Under the pieces are notes generated by a model that worked only from the letters and a program-made list of their open reading frames with translations, was not told the DNA's origin and made no database searches. The translations under genes and the position numbers were made by a program. A stretch of DNA of 64,000 nt, from contig JAGTJN010000006.1 of the NCBI GenBank assembly GCA_020747045.1, forward strand, positions 806,001 to 870,000, in the 5' to 3' direction. Source of the stretch: Phaeosphaeria sp. MPI-PUGE-AT-0046c. Taxonomy: Eukaryota > Ascomycota > Dothideomycetes > Pleosporales > Phaeosphaeriaceae. Of this stretch, positions 10,792-21,217 are shown in pieces. Each line of letters opens with the position of its first letter. Within the stretch, counting starts at the first letter, position 1.

Positions 10792-11341
10792 ATGCCAGTG
10801 CCTGTAGGATCAATGCCCCAAGGGGCGCGGGGCCCGTCGACACTGGACAAGCGTATGCGATCTGTCGCCCGCCATCTGTTGCAGGCCGGCTAACACTGTG
10901 CAGTGAAGATGGGTGGCATGATGGGGGGATGTAGGTTGCATGTCGAACAAATATGCAGAGGCATGTCCTGATTGATGAAACAGCTGTTGGCCTCATCATC
11001 GGTTTTATTTTCGGTGCGCAGTATCGAAGGCTTTTGTTGCCCGTCTCTGACTTCGCAGGCTTCACCAACATTGTGCGCTTCGGCCCCGGGCCTAATGGAA
11101 TGCTGAGGACGTTGGGCCAATACATGATGGGCTCTGCAGCTACATTTGGGCACGTTGAGCTTCTGTTAGCACCTGACATGCGCTGACTGGTCTCCTCAGC
11201 TTCTTCATGGCCATTGGCACCACCATCCGAACCGACAGCTCGCCCATCGCGACCGAGGCTTTTAGTAGGATCAGCAATCGACCTACAATCCTGCAGCGTC
11301 AGTACCGAACTCTGCGCGACTCTCGCGACGACAAGCACTAA
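10792..11341 (+). CDS. MGR2: Mgr2/ROMO1-family inner-membrane protein of the TIM23 complex
   Basis: Five exons: 10792-10852, 10904-10930, 10984-11013, 11059-11149 and 11200-11341; all phases fit and yield 116 residues. The protein starts MPVPVGSMPQGARGPSTLDK. Then KMGGMMGGSVGLIIGFIFG forms helix 1 with its Gly-zipper; FTNIVRFGPGPNGMLRTLGQ is the loop; YMMGSAATFGFFMAIGTTIR is helix 2; a basic tail follows. The pattern (K-M-G-x-M-M-G-x-x-V-G, GPGPNG, SAATFG) is that of yeast Mgr2 and human ROMO1. Mgr2 is a lateral gatekeeper of the TIM23 presequence translocase. Exons 2 and 3 are only 27 and 30 nt, so no single frame reveals the gene. The fourth intron (11150-11199) begins with GC instead of GT (GG|GCACGT); no GT donor keeps the frame and the conserved ATFGFF junction. 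Introns 2 and 3 use GTAGGT and GTGCGC. Confidence 0.88.
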
Positions 11342-12741
11342 AAGTGCACGCGTTTTTGGCAAATCAATACCACAACAACCTCGAGAAGATCGAGGTCTGT
11401 ACAACAACAGAGAAGGATCCACGAAGACATGTATATGTAACACCGCGAAGAGCGCATAGCAGTAGTTGGAACTCTGTTGCTATATTCGATCTACCAATGA
11501 CACCATACCTCTGTTGCTGGTTTACAGCTCGTCTATAATATGGTGTCAAGTTCTGTGGCTGTGTCCCGACATTCCTTTTCAACTCCTAGGGTATCTTTTC
11601 TTCACCCATCTATTCTACCTCAAGTAGATTTTGCAGCCACCTCCGACATGTACAACAGTAATTATGGTAACAGACTCGTAAGCATGCAACTGCCCAGTCC
11701 TCGGAAGCGTCAAACAATAAGGGGAGTCGGGCTACGAACTGAGGATGAGCATATGTAAAACACCACAAATTGGCACTTCCGACAAGCACGACCCTGCGAA
11801 AAAGAAAGACTTGTCCTCTCGAAACCACGTTACACCAATCGTAGGATCCCTGTCATGTTCTCAAAGGAGACATCCAGTAACATATACCATGGTGACGTTA
11901 TACCCTATTTGAGCCTGAACAATTACGTGGTACCAGGAGTCGGTGGTACCTATGTCTGCAAGCCAAGCTCGGGAGGAAAGCGAAGCCGCATAAGCGAAAA
12001 GCTAGTTCGAGTAATCTGGCTTTCTTTCTTTTACTGCTGGCATCGGCTCGGAAGTCAAAGCTGCTCGGTGTTCTGTGTAATTCCCAAAATAATCTGTGGC
12101 ATTGATGGCAGGCCGCTGTTCGATGACCTTGTCATGCGGCCTGCTGGTGCGGGGTGATCAAGCAGCGAGGAATGTCCAGCACTTGTGATAACTCCAACAC
12201 GAACAGCTCGAGACATCTACATGCAGACGCAGGCTAGCGGAATACCACGCCTCTATGCATGTTTTGCTTCGCCTTCGTTGATGGGCTTTCTCTGCGTTGA
12301 ACACACTACTTACCGCCGACGTGAACCTCGCCGTCAGCCGGCGTGCACCTTCGCCATATGCAATAAGCCAACACGACCTCAAACGACAGCCACAATGATA
12401 AGTCCAGACATGGCCCCAGCAACAGGCTATGCACGTTCCATGCGCAAGGCGTAAGGGCCGCCCTTCAACTGGACGAGTGGTCAGCTTGTCAACACCACCA
12501 TCTTTCATTCACGCCACTAAGTGACATGTGCAGCTGTTCCGGTCAAGGTAAAAGCTCAGCGCGTGCGCGCAAGAGCGGCGCGGAGTATTTGTACAACTAA
12601 GCCATGAAAGAGGCATTGTCTTAACTTCTGCAGTCTCCCATGTCCACTTCCAGTACTACCTTGATGTCCAGTATTTTAGGCCGAGACATTTTTGTCACTT
12701 CAGTCTCTCTCGCAGCAACAAACCATTGTATCTAGCACTTC
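11342..12741. other. Intergenic, 1.4 kb
   Basis: Contains the MGR2 3' UTR and the promoter of the F-box gene. Short frames on both strands (for example 11855-12157) look random. Two GGTACC copies at about 11932-11952 form a small inverted repeat (GGTACCA / TGGTACC). Confidence 0.4.
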
Positions 12742-13834
12742 ATGGCTTCATCTCTTGTTGATTTGCCTCCCGAAATTTTGATACCGACTCTAGCTCTGCT
12801 CCCAAATCGAAGCATTCTCAAATTCTCGCAGTGCTCTCGTTATGCTCGGGCTCTCGCCAATTCGAGCCTCCATACTTTGAACGTCGCGTTTCGACCATCG
12901 ACTCTAGATGAGGATCTCCTCCTAGCCACCCAACCATCGAGCGTGACGGGGTTATCAATACGAAGGAAACATTGCACAGAACAGTGCCTTGGAGCCAGGC
13001 ATATGTACCCATGCCGATTGATTCATCAGAGGCAAGGAAATTTGCCGAGCATTGATGAGACACAGTCGGACAAGACTATCATTCGAGTACCGAATGCCGA
13101 TCTATACGAGTACGGAACACTTGTCAACTTCCATTCTGCTCTGCTATCGAGCATTCTAGGACGCCATCACAACGCCCTGCAGGACATAGACATCTCAATA
13201 TGGGCATTGACGACGCCAATTGCTAAGGCTGTTGCACGCGTACAATCCCTACGTAAACTATCAATAACTATTCAAGAATGTTTCCAGGCGAGAGGACCGC
13301 AGCGGAGATTCACTGCTGAGCAAACTACAGCCTGGGACGTTCTCTGCACTTTGGCAACTTCGAACGGGCGACTTAGCACACTGCGAATCGAGAAGGGAAA
13401 TCTCACGCATCTACAACTGTTCAGGCTGTTAGCCAACAACCCGCGTTGTTACACGCTGCAATTACTGGGATGTGGCGCTATCGGCAAAGTGCTCTGGGAA
13501 TTTCTGGGAGGAAAATGGGAAGGTCGAAACAACCTGAGAGCTCTGACCTTAGCAGATTGCGGTGGGACTCTTGGTCAAGCTACTTTAGAGAACATTGGGA
13601 AGTTGAAAGGTCTAGAGGTAAGAACATACGCTTTTTTCCTGCACAGTGACTGATCAATACGCCTAGACACTGGATCTTCAAGGGTGTACAGGTGTAGATG
13701 CTAAAACGATGAAGGAGTGGAACCGCAGCATCTGGAATATTCCACATCTTACACCACCCAGATCATACACATTATTCGAGGAGGACGTGCTCGAAGTTGA
13801 CTCAGCCTATGAAGATAGCGAAGACGAACAGTAA
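12742..13834 (+). CDS. F-box-like / leucine-rich protein
   Basis: Exons 12742-13617 and 13667-13834 (49-nt intron, GTAAGA...CCTAG) encode 347 residues. The N-terminus (LVDLPPEILIPTLALLPNRS, then ILKFSQCSRYARALA) is a short F-box. The rest has irregular Leu-rich stretches such as LRKLSITIQ, LSTLRIEKGNLTHLQLF and LRALTLADCGG, then LDLQGCTG just after the intron, as in LRR-type F-box proteins. Such proteins are substrate receptors of SCF ubiquitin ligases, binding Skp1 through the F-box. Its target is unknown. The last residues are acidic (YEDSEDEQ). It runs convergently with the gene ending at 14052. Confidence 0.75.
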
Positions 13835-14051
13835 GCACAGGAGCAGGTCATTGTATAATGTGTTGTATCGATTTATGAGACCATCTCGAGATCGCCACTA
13901 CACGAGTAGTAGATCGACCATTCGTGATCTTTATCGTCTATCTAAGCTACTTGTGTGCTTCGCCAACTATCCAGACCCGTTTTCCACTTATCCTTGTCGA
14001 ATGCGGAAGAGCTGCGAGCTCAGTGATTCGAAACCGATATCTTCAAGTCGT

Positions 14052-15272
14052 TCAGAAATCCATGCTCTCTGTGTCCATCGCAGCGGCATCTCCAGCCAAG
14101 CTTTCCAAACCGCTTCCGCGTGCAGAAGTGCTGTAGACAGTATTGTTGACAATGAACCGGGCACTACGGCTCGCTGCACCACGAAGGTAGTTGGAGTAGC
14201 TGGAAACGCGCTGGGACTTGAGCTGCCACTCGTCGAGCGGGCCATCACGACGATGCTCAGATGCGTTGACGGGACCGCCCTGGTTGAAATGATCGACCTC
14301 CACATGAGCGTCCTCATCGACAGCGGTCATCAGCACACCTCTGCTGTCACCAGTTTCCTGCAGCAGTGCCATATCGCTTTGCACTCCCTCCATCATCTTC
14401 TCCAGACTTCTGTGCTTGGTAGGGCTTCTGCTCTTCACAATGCTCGCCTTCCTCAGAGTGACCTTCGTCTTGGTCTTCGCGCGCTTACGCATCTCCCTCG
14501 CCTGGCGCTCATCCTCCTCCTTCTCAACCGACAGCAGCACGCGATACTTCTCTTCCAACCACGCGCCAACCATCGCTGGACTCCAGCCTCCAATCCACGC
14601 AAGCCCCTCCGTCGTGTCCTTGCTCTGGAACAGATCCTCAAGCAGCTTCTGCGCATCAGTCTGCGTAATGACATTGCTCTCAAGCTCAGCATTGATCTCC
14701 GCATACAGCCTATCTACACGTGCTTGTCGAATCGCATCGTCGAGTGCGCGCGCACACGCAGGGTCGTTGAGAATGGACCAGTACTCAACCAGACTGGCGT
14801 GCAGGTCAGTGATGCGCGGTCCGTTGTCGAAGAGCCGATCAGTCAAGCTGTTGAAGCCGCTCGCAAGGCGTAAGTTCAGTGTCTGCACCATGTCCTGCAT
14901 GCGTGCTAGAATGGCATAGTACAGGTCCTCGAGGTCCTCGAGGGGGCGCGATAGGTTTGAGTGGCGCACGCGCTCAGTGAGGGTCTGGCGCAGTCGTGTC
15001 GCATCTTTGGAGATGCCTGAGAGAGGGCTGAGTGCGACACGGCCGGAGTTCAGGCGGTCGTAGAGTGTCTTGAGCGAAGGGCTGTAGGGATCGTGGCGTG
15101 CGGTGCCGAAGAAGTTGGTATGCGCGGCGAGACTGATGAGGTAACTGCTCAACTCTACCAAGTTTCGAACAATATACTCTGGATCGTAGGTTGAGTGAGT
15201 GTCTCGGACGGCTGCTTCAGTGAATGCAGGAGTAAAGGGCGTAAGCACGGCTTTTGGAGCGTAGCCAGGCAT
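14052..15272 (-). CDS. Uncharacterised 406-residue protein
   Basis: An intronless frame from the ATG at 15272; upstream in-frame codons have no ATG. I do not recognise the family. The first ~250 residues look like an all-alpha domain, with regular amphipathic stretches such as YIVRNLVELSSYLISLA and LEDLYYAILARMQDMVQTLN. A basic, charged segment follows at about residues 265-310 (RQAREMRKRAKTKTKVTLRK), possibly nuclear targeting, and the C-terminal ~100 residues are polar and Ser-rich. It is translated like a real gene: long, uninterrupted, with good codon use and no internal low-complexity run. Function unknown. Confidence 0.7.
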   Translation of the reverse strand: MPGYAPKAVLTPFTPAFTEAAVRDTHSTYDPEYIVRNLVELSSYLISLAAHTNFFGTARHDPYSPSLKTLYDRLNSGRVALSPLSGISKDATRLRQTLTERVRHSNLSRPLEDLEDLYYAILARMQDMVQTLNLRLASGFNSLTDRLFDNGPRITDLHASLVEYWSILNDPACARALDDAIRQARVDRLYAEINAELESNVITQTDAQKLLEDLFQSKDTTEGLAWIGGWSPAMVGAWLEEKYRVLLSVEKEEDERQAREMRKRAKTKTKVTLRKASIVKSRSPTKHRSLEKMMEGVQSDMALLQETGDSRGVLMTAVDEDAHVEVDHFNQGGPVNASEHRRDGPLDEWQLKSQRVSSYSNYLRGAASRSARFIVNNTVYSTSARGSGLESLAGDAAAMDTESMDF

Positions 15273-15791
15273 GTTGGGTTGGTCTGATTCTGGTAAAGAG
15301 GATGTAGTTATTCGAGAGGGATTGAGTTGAAGACGAAGTGGAAATATCACTCTATTTGTTCGAATATCCTGTGCGTGTTCGCGTAATAAAGAGGTGGCTA
15401 ATATTAGAAAATTTTCTGCTCGAAGATGAAAGGGACACCCGTGGTGGGTGAACGAGTGTCCCTTTTTTTGCTATTGTCGGAGGGTGAGAGCAATAGAGTT
15501 CAACGTGTGTGTGTCAATGGATGAGAAAGCTCGTCATATGTTCAGAGACGTTGTGCTACATACTCGTTGCGCTTATCGTTGTCATGGGGATTGTTGTAGC
15601 TCGACATCACCTCACATCTGAGTGAAATGGGTCGCTCTCACCACCCCCCGCAGAGTTAAACTGGAAGCCCCACTTCCTTATCTTTGAAAGAAGAATCTGC
15701 TTTGTACGTGGCATGTTCGTACTTATCAGAATAATAACAAATGGTGGCCACCTTCACCTCGCTTGCCGCACATCGCCCGCGCTTCAATATT
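15273..15791. other. Intergenic with a hairpin (15429-15465)
   Basis: Leader and promoter of the 406-residue gene (start 15272), then the 3' end region of the Baeyer-Villiger gene. The hairpin is listed separately. Nothing else is seen. Confidence 0.4.
15429..15465. repeat. Hairpin with 10-bp arms followed by a T run
   Basis: AAAGGGACAC (15429-15438) pairs with GTGTCCCTTT (15456-15465) around a 17-nt loop, and T continues to 15469. It lies about 160 nt upstream of the start of the 406-residue gene. It could be a leader hairpin or a small transcript end; function unknown. Confidence 0.55.
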
Positions 15792-18001
15792 TCATGGCCC
15801 CAGCCTTCTGACAATTTTGCCTCCGTCCAACCTCCCCAGTCCCTTCGATATCGCATCCACTATTGTCTCTCTCTTCACCACAGCCCCAATCACTAACCCC
15901 GCCAGCATAATTCTCCTCGCCCACCTCATCGCCTCTCCTGGCCTAACAACCTCACCCGTCCTTTCATCTCTATACACAAAATCCCCTCTCTTCCAAAACA
16001 CACTCCTCCACCAATACCAGAACTGCCAATCAGGGTACATCATGTTGTTCATGCCCGTCTTGACATCTACCGCCCAGTTCGTACATCCCGATGCCCACAC
16101 CAATTTCTTCGCCTCGGCTTGCGTCCACTCTGAGTCAGCGAGCGCGGCTTCGGGGCGGACTTCAACAGTAGCGGGTGCGGGTGCGAAGAGGCGTGGTGTG
16201 AAGGAACGAGAGCGGTAGGAGGGAAGGGATTGGATGAGGGGAGTGAGCAGGCGCAAGGTGAAGTTGATTTGGCATTCGACAGTGTAGATGACGGAGAGAT
16301 GACCTGTAACGGTGTTGGGGCCCATGAGGATGAAGAACTGTTAGATGCAATGTCAGCATATTTTGGTAGTGACAATGAAGTGCTGGTCAACCTTACGTTC
16401 GGGAAGTGCGGCACGACAGTGCCAAAATATGCTTGCGCGACACCTTGACTCGTTTGATTCCACTGTATCAACGTCAGCTTTTCAAACCCTAGGAGCACCT
16501 ACTTATGCTCTACGTGTATATTTGTACTCACAAAATCATTCAACCCCAACCCCTGCCTCCCCACAATATTGATAGGGCTCAACATCTGCTGTGTCGCAAA
16601 ACCAATTGCTAGGACAATCGCATCCGCCCCAATCTCGCTCCCGCTCCGCGTCACCACGCCCTTCTGCCTGATTTCTTCCACTGGATCATCACTCACCAAC
16701 TCCACATTCTCCTTCCACAGACTTTTCAAATACTCTGTATCTAATACCTTCCTTTTGCATCCAATCTCAGTCTTAGGGATTAGCGCATCCCAGTACTTGC
16801 GTGGCGCAGTCCTCTTCACGTAGGCTTCGTTTTCCTGCGCGAGGGATTGGCGAATGGGTCGGCCAGATTCGATGTTGAAGCCGGCGTAGTCGCGCTCCAT
16901 GTCGAAGTAGTGTTTGAAGCGGTAGAGGCGCATTGCGAGGGGTATGTAGCGCATGCTGGCTTTGAAGAGGGGGGTATAGACGGGGTTTTCGCGCTCAGAG
17001 AGGTATTGTGCTTGCCGGGCGAATTGAGCTGGAGGGAGGGGAATGATGTTAGTGTTATTTCGAGAGGAAGAGGTAATGGTTTCTGGGGGCCATACTGTAG
17101 ACAATTAGCAAGAAGATCTATAGAAAGGGGAGATTTACAAGTAAACCGTCTCTGGTAGGATCTATCAGCTGCTGCACCTTGAGAGATCGCAATCATCTCG
17201 ATGTTACAACCCTGTGGCCTGATTCTCAAGGACGGTTCACATTCTCTACCGGGAGCTTCTTACCTTATTCTGCGAACCGGATTGGGTGGATTGGCCATAA
17301 TGGGAAGAAATTGGGTCGCTGAACAGCCATTGCCTGAGTATGCATTAGTCTCGATCATACATGCATGAACGGGTGCGCAATTTACCAAGGACTACAACTT
17401 CCTTATCTTTCCAATCAAAGCTATGATCCCACTCCGCAGAATGGAACATCTTGCCCTTGAAGCTGTCCGCGCCTGGGATCTCGCATTTCTTGGGAACGGA
17501 AAGTGATCCAACGCCAGATATCAGAATCTTTGCACGCCGTACGGTTTGCTGCTTCGTCTTGAGATCCAGAACGGTAACCACCCACACCTTCGCGGCTTCA
17601 TCCCACTCTGCCTTCTCCACGATCGAATGGAAGCGAACATGCTCAACGACACGGTATTGTTCGGCCACAGAACGAAAATAAGCCTGGATCTCAGGACGCA
17701 TGGAGTACTTCCGACTCCAATCTGGGTTCAGGGCGAAGCTGTAGGAGTAAAAATGTGATGCGACCTAAGCCTTCTTAACAATGCCCTGAGACGACTACCA
17801 GGGATTTGTTCGCCATCAGAACCTTCGACTTACATCGCAGCCACATCCAGGGTATGTATTTGCTAACCATGTACCTCCTACATCCTCGCTCTTTTCGATC
17901 AGTTCAAAGTTTCGAACTCCGAATTTCCGAATGATTTGCACGGCGAGACCGAGCCCACTCATGCCCGCACCAATGATCAGAACTTCTGTGTCGAACGACA
18001 T
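15792..18001 (-). CDS. Baeyer-Villiger-type flavin monooxygenase
   Basis: Seen exons: 18001-17834, 17764-17386, 17333-17264, 17028-16532, 16462-16397 and 16337-15792. Features in order: FAD-binding GAGMSGLG near residue 11, GGTWLANTYPGCGCD, the class B fingerprint F-x-G-x-x-x-H-x-x-x-W-D (FKGKMFHSAEWD), NADPH-side motif VVVLGNGCSATQF, then AQFARQAQYLSERENPVY, EIGCKRKVLDTEYL, VLAIGFATQQ and FFILMGPNTVTGH. These are class B flavoproteins that insert oxygen next to ketones or oxidise heteroatoms using NADPH and O2. About 575 residues are accounted for. The join between 17264 and 17028 is unresolved: the donor leaves two bases and the strong acceptor (ACTAACATC...CTCCAG) needs one, so a small extra exon or a one-base defect must lie there. 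Adjacent same-strand MFS and P450 genes suggest a shared pathway. Confidence 0.85.
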
Positions 18002-18540
18002 CGTCTTTTCTCTCAGCTACAGATCTTGGACAACGAGAATGTGTTACGGTGTGCGGCGTCCAGCTCTTTACAAAGACTGGTGTTCAATACTTATATCAGT
18101 ACCACTTCCTCGCTGTGTATTGCCCCGTTTTCTCCACATGTCGTCTAAGTGTGGGTCTTGAATTCTTTCAGATGGCACTTCATGCCGAAGATGCATGTTC
18201 TCGCCCCTCGAAACCAGTATTCGTGGGATCTTGGTCGTCCGTCTTGTCCCACCTAGGAAAAGCGTGCCGAAAGCGGACGAGTCGAGCACCAATGGGCACG
18301 TTGTAAACGCCGCAGCTCCTCCGTGGGATCCCCACAAATATGTGCACACGCGTGTAATGCTCGTCTCGATCGGATGGAGGGATTAGGTATGCCGGGCTGC
18401 TCAAGCATCAAAGCCTTGCTGCTAGCACCCCGCAAAGAGCTCGGCGTTTAATGATTGGTGGTTCACTAGACGTGATTCATACAAGATGAAGTCTAGAGTC
18501 TGGTGTGAACAGTGTATTTCTATCGTTGTATCGTCATATC
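18002..18540. other. Promoter region of the Baeyer-Villiger gene
   Basis: Separates the flavoprotein start codon from the MFS stop codon on the same strand. No gene or distinct repeat is seen. Confidence 0.4.
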
Positions 18541-20343
18541 TTAATGCTCGCCCCTCTGGCCTATCCACCTCTGCACTGTTTGCCCACCACTAACGCAGAT
18601 ACCGACTACAAGCAGTAGAGCGTTGAATGCAGCCATCATGTAGAATGGCGAGCCAGGTCCTGCACTATCGAATAGTGCACCGCCAGCCTTTGTAAGAAGT
18701 AAGATACCAAAGCCCCCCAACAAGCTATATGTGCCTGCTATAGACCCCTTGATGTGGTTGTGCGATTGTGTCTCGGGAGTAGAGGCCTGTCTACCCCTAC
18801 TCTGTGGAAGCAAGGGTGCATCCTCGTCGACTGGGGTAATCGGCGCGCTGACTGGTGGCGTGGCCCCCGCAGATGGATGCGAGGTCCCATTGATCGAGTC
18901 CGTATATGACATGTCTGATGGCTGTACTTCATCGTTATTGATGCCACGTCCAAGAAGTGCCAGTGAGCACACAATAGCACCAATTTGACTGATGCCAAGG
19001 AGAGCGACAATGAAGAAGATGGCGCCTGTCCCATCGTCGCTGTGGTAGTCGGGACTTTTAAGTGATCCGAACCAAGTATAGCCAGCAATACCCGCTACAG
19101 CTGCCACCAATAGCGGAATATTGTACTTTGGAAATCGACCAGATAAATAGCCAAATAAGGGAGCGCATATAAGAGCGATGAGCTGGCTTATGCCAGTCAG
19201 CATAGCTGCCAGCTTGTATGCTTCTGGGCATGCATTCTTGATGTCTGACGGATTTGCAGGATCCACGCTGCATCTTCCTGTTTGTAGGAAATAGTGATTC
19301 GTGAAGAGTGGAATGAATAGCGAAATGGCGACGGACGAAGCCCGTGCAACGAAACCGCCCACGTAGCCGAGTCCGATATTGGGTGAGGTGAGGCCGAGTC
19401 TGACACTTTGCCAGAACAAGCGAGGGTAAATCAAAACTAGATCACGGGTAGACCGAGTGTCCGCCGCCTTGTCTTCATTGTTACTTGTGAGACGTTTCCA
19501 GCCTTTGTTTTCTTCGCCAGGCAAACTCCTTAAGCCAAAGAAGCAGCCCAGTGCCACCAGTATCGCGATTGCACCGACAACGTAAAAGGCATCTGCAATT
19601 GCCGATGCAGGGGTCTCTCCGGCTTCCTGGAATTTTGTGGGCAGTGGCAGAAATACAAGAAGAGCCACAAGAGCACCACATCCAGTGAACATGCCAACTA
19701 GGCCCGCAAGCTGAGATGTAGAGACTCCTGTATCCTTCTTCGCCGGTACACTTGGGCCGGTCTCTCTTGATCGTGATCGGAAACGCGCGGGCGTGATGGT
19801 AAGTTCCGATGAGATGGAAGCAGCAATTGCGTGTGAAGTGCCATTTGCGCGTCGCGTGGGGGATCGCGGGTCTCGCTCTACAACCTTGACGAAAGTCATG
19901 GCGGGCAAGACTGCCGTCACCATGGTTGCACTGTTATCGCATCAGCAATTGATTCACCATCTGTTCGGTTGCACTTACGTCGCGCTCCCTCCCAAGCTGA
20001 ACAGAATGCGCGCCAAAAGCAGCTCTGGATACACATTCTTCGCCTGTACCAGAACCCACAGCGCGACTCCAACAATGGTATAACCGAGGACCGCAACACT
20101 TCTGACGCCTACTCGATCACTCAATAGGCCCCATGCTGGACATGCTACAAGCGCAACCAGCTCATCAACAAATCCCAATGTACCCACTGCATCGCCGACG
20201 TTGCGCGACTGTCCTATGCGTTGGGTGATGACGAAAGATATGGAGCTGTTCAGGAATACGAGGAAGCTTATGCTGAAGAGCGCGACGCCGAACAGATAGG
20301 AAGCAATCTGCGTCCTGGAGGCTGTGAATCGGAGACCGAACAT
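18541..20343 (-). CDS. MFS transporter, 12-helix type with a long central and late loop
   Basis: Exons 20343-19979 and 19930-18541 (48-nt intron) encode 584 residues. ATG 20343 is the first in frame and leads into helix 1 (IASYLFGVALFSISFLVFL). MFS motif A appears as GLLSDRVGVRS between helices 2 and 3. A Ser/Arg-rich cytosolic loop (about residues 145-185) separates early helices, and a second polar loop with acidic PVDEDAPLLPQSRGR lies before the last two helices. The layout suggests a proton-linked small-molecule carrier of plasma or vacuolar membrane; substrate unknown. It sits between the Baeyer-Villiger and P450 genes on the same strand, so export of their product is a reasonable guess. 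I cannot place it in a defined drug-transporter subfamily. Confidence 0.85.
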
Positions 20344-21217
20344 GATTGCGACAAGCTCGCGCGAGCTCGATAAGACTATCCGGCGTTCATTGAGATGTGA
20401 TGTCGGGCGCAAATGGTACCGCGTCCTCCACTGCAGATGATGACGCGCTTCCTGGCTTGTGCCACGTGCGCGCCTCGTTCACCGGCTAATGTCATACCAC
20501 GTGCACGAAGCATGCCAGACTTCGATCCGAACTATCAAAGCTCTAGGTTACGGCGTACAGTAGAGAGTGTACCTCCAAGAAGGTGCGCAGGTATGTGTTC
20601 AAATGAGCTCGGCGCTTCGTTAGTACGTGATGCAAGAGACGTGATAACAAAGTGTTCTCTGCATTCAAATCACACATGATTTTACAACCCGTTTCTCGGG
20701 TATATGCGAATCATGAGGAAGGAGGAATCAGTTCTCGTATACAGTCAGCCAAGCCCACGGTAATGGCGCCGGCCACATCTCATCATGTTGAGCCTCAAGA
20801 GGATCAACTCACGACTCTAAGGCAAGGTAGAAACGCTTTTCATTTCAAATAAAGGGACAGTCATATTATGAACCAAACACAAAATGAAAAGATGACAGGT
20901 AAAGTCCCATCACAAGTGCCTCCCACACCGCCACCAACACCCTGCGCCATGCAATCAAGCGACCCAAAGAACCCCTTACCCAAGAATTACCAAGATCCAC
21001 ATCTCGGACCTTTTGTATTGCCTTCCATATGAGAAGATAGATGAATAAGTATATCCCGTCCCACATCTCTCAGCCGCATCCCGCCCCCTTCGCATTCCGC
21101 AGCTCCGGGTCCCCACTCCCGCGTACACGTCCCACTACAGCACACGCGGCTGCAGGGTTGGCGATCGCAGGCTACCCAACACATGCACAGTAACAAGCAT
21201 GTTGCGTCTGTAGTACC
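20344..21217. other. Intergenic between MFS and P450 genes
   Basis: 874 nt holding the MFS promoter and P450 3' UTR. No supported gene. Confidence 0.4.

Noticed and set aside
10772..11443. 223-codon minus-strand frame
   Set aside because: Opposite the MGR2 gene; no domain, and the plus-strand exons explain the region.
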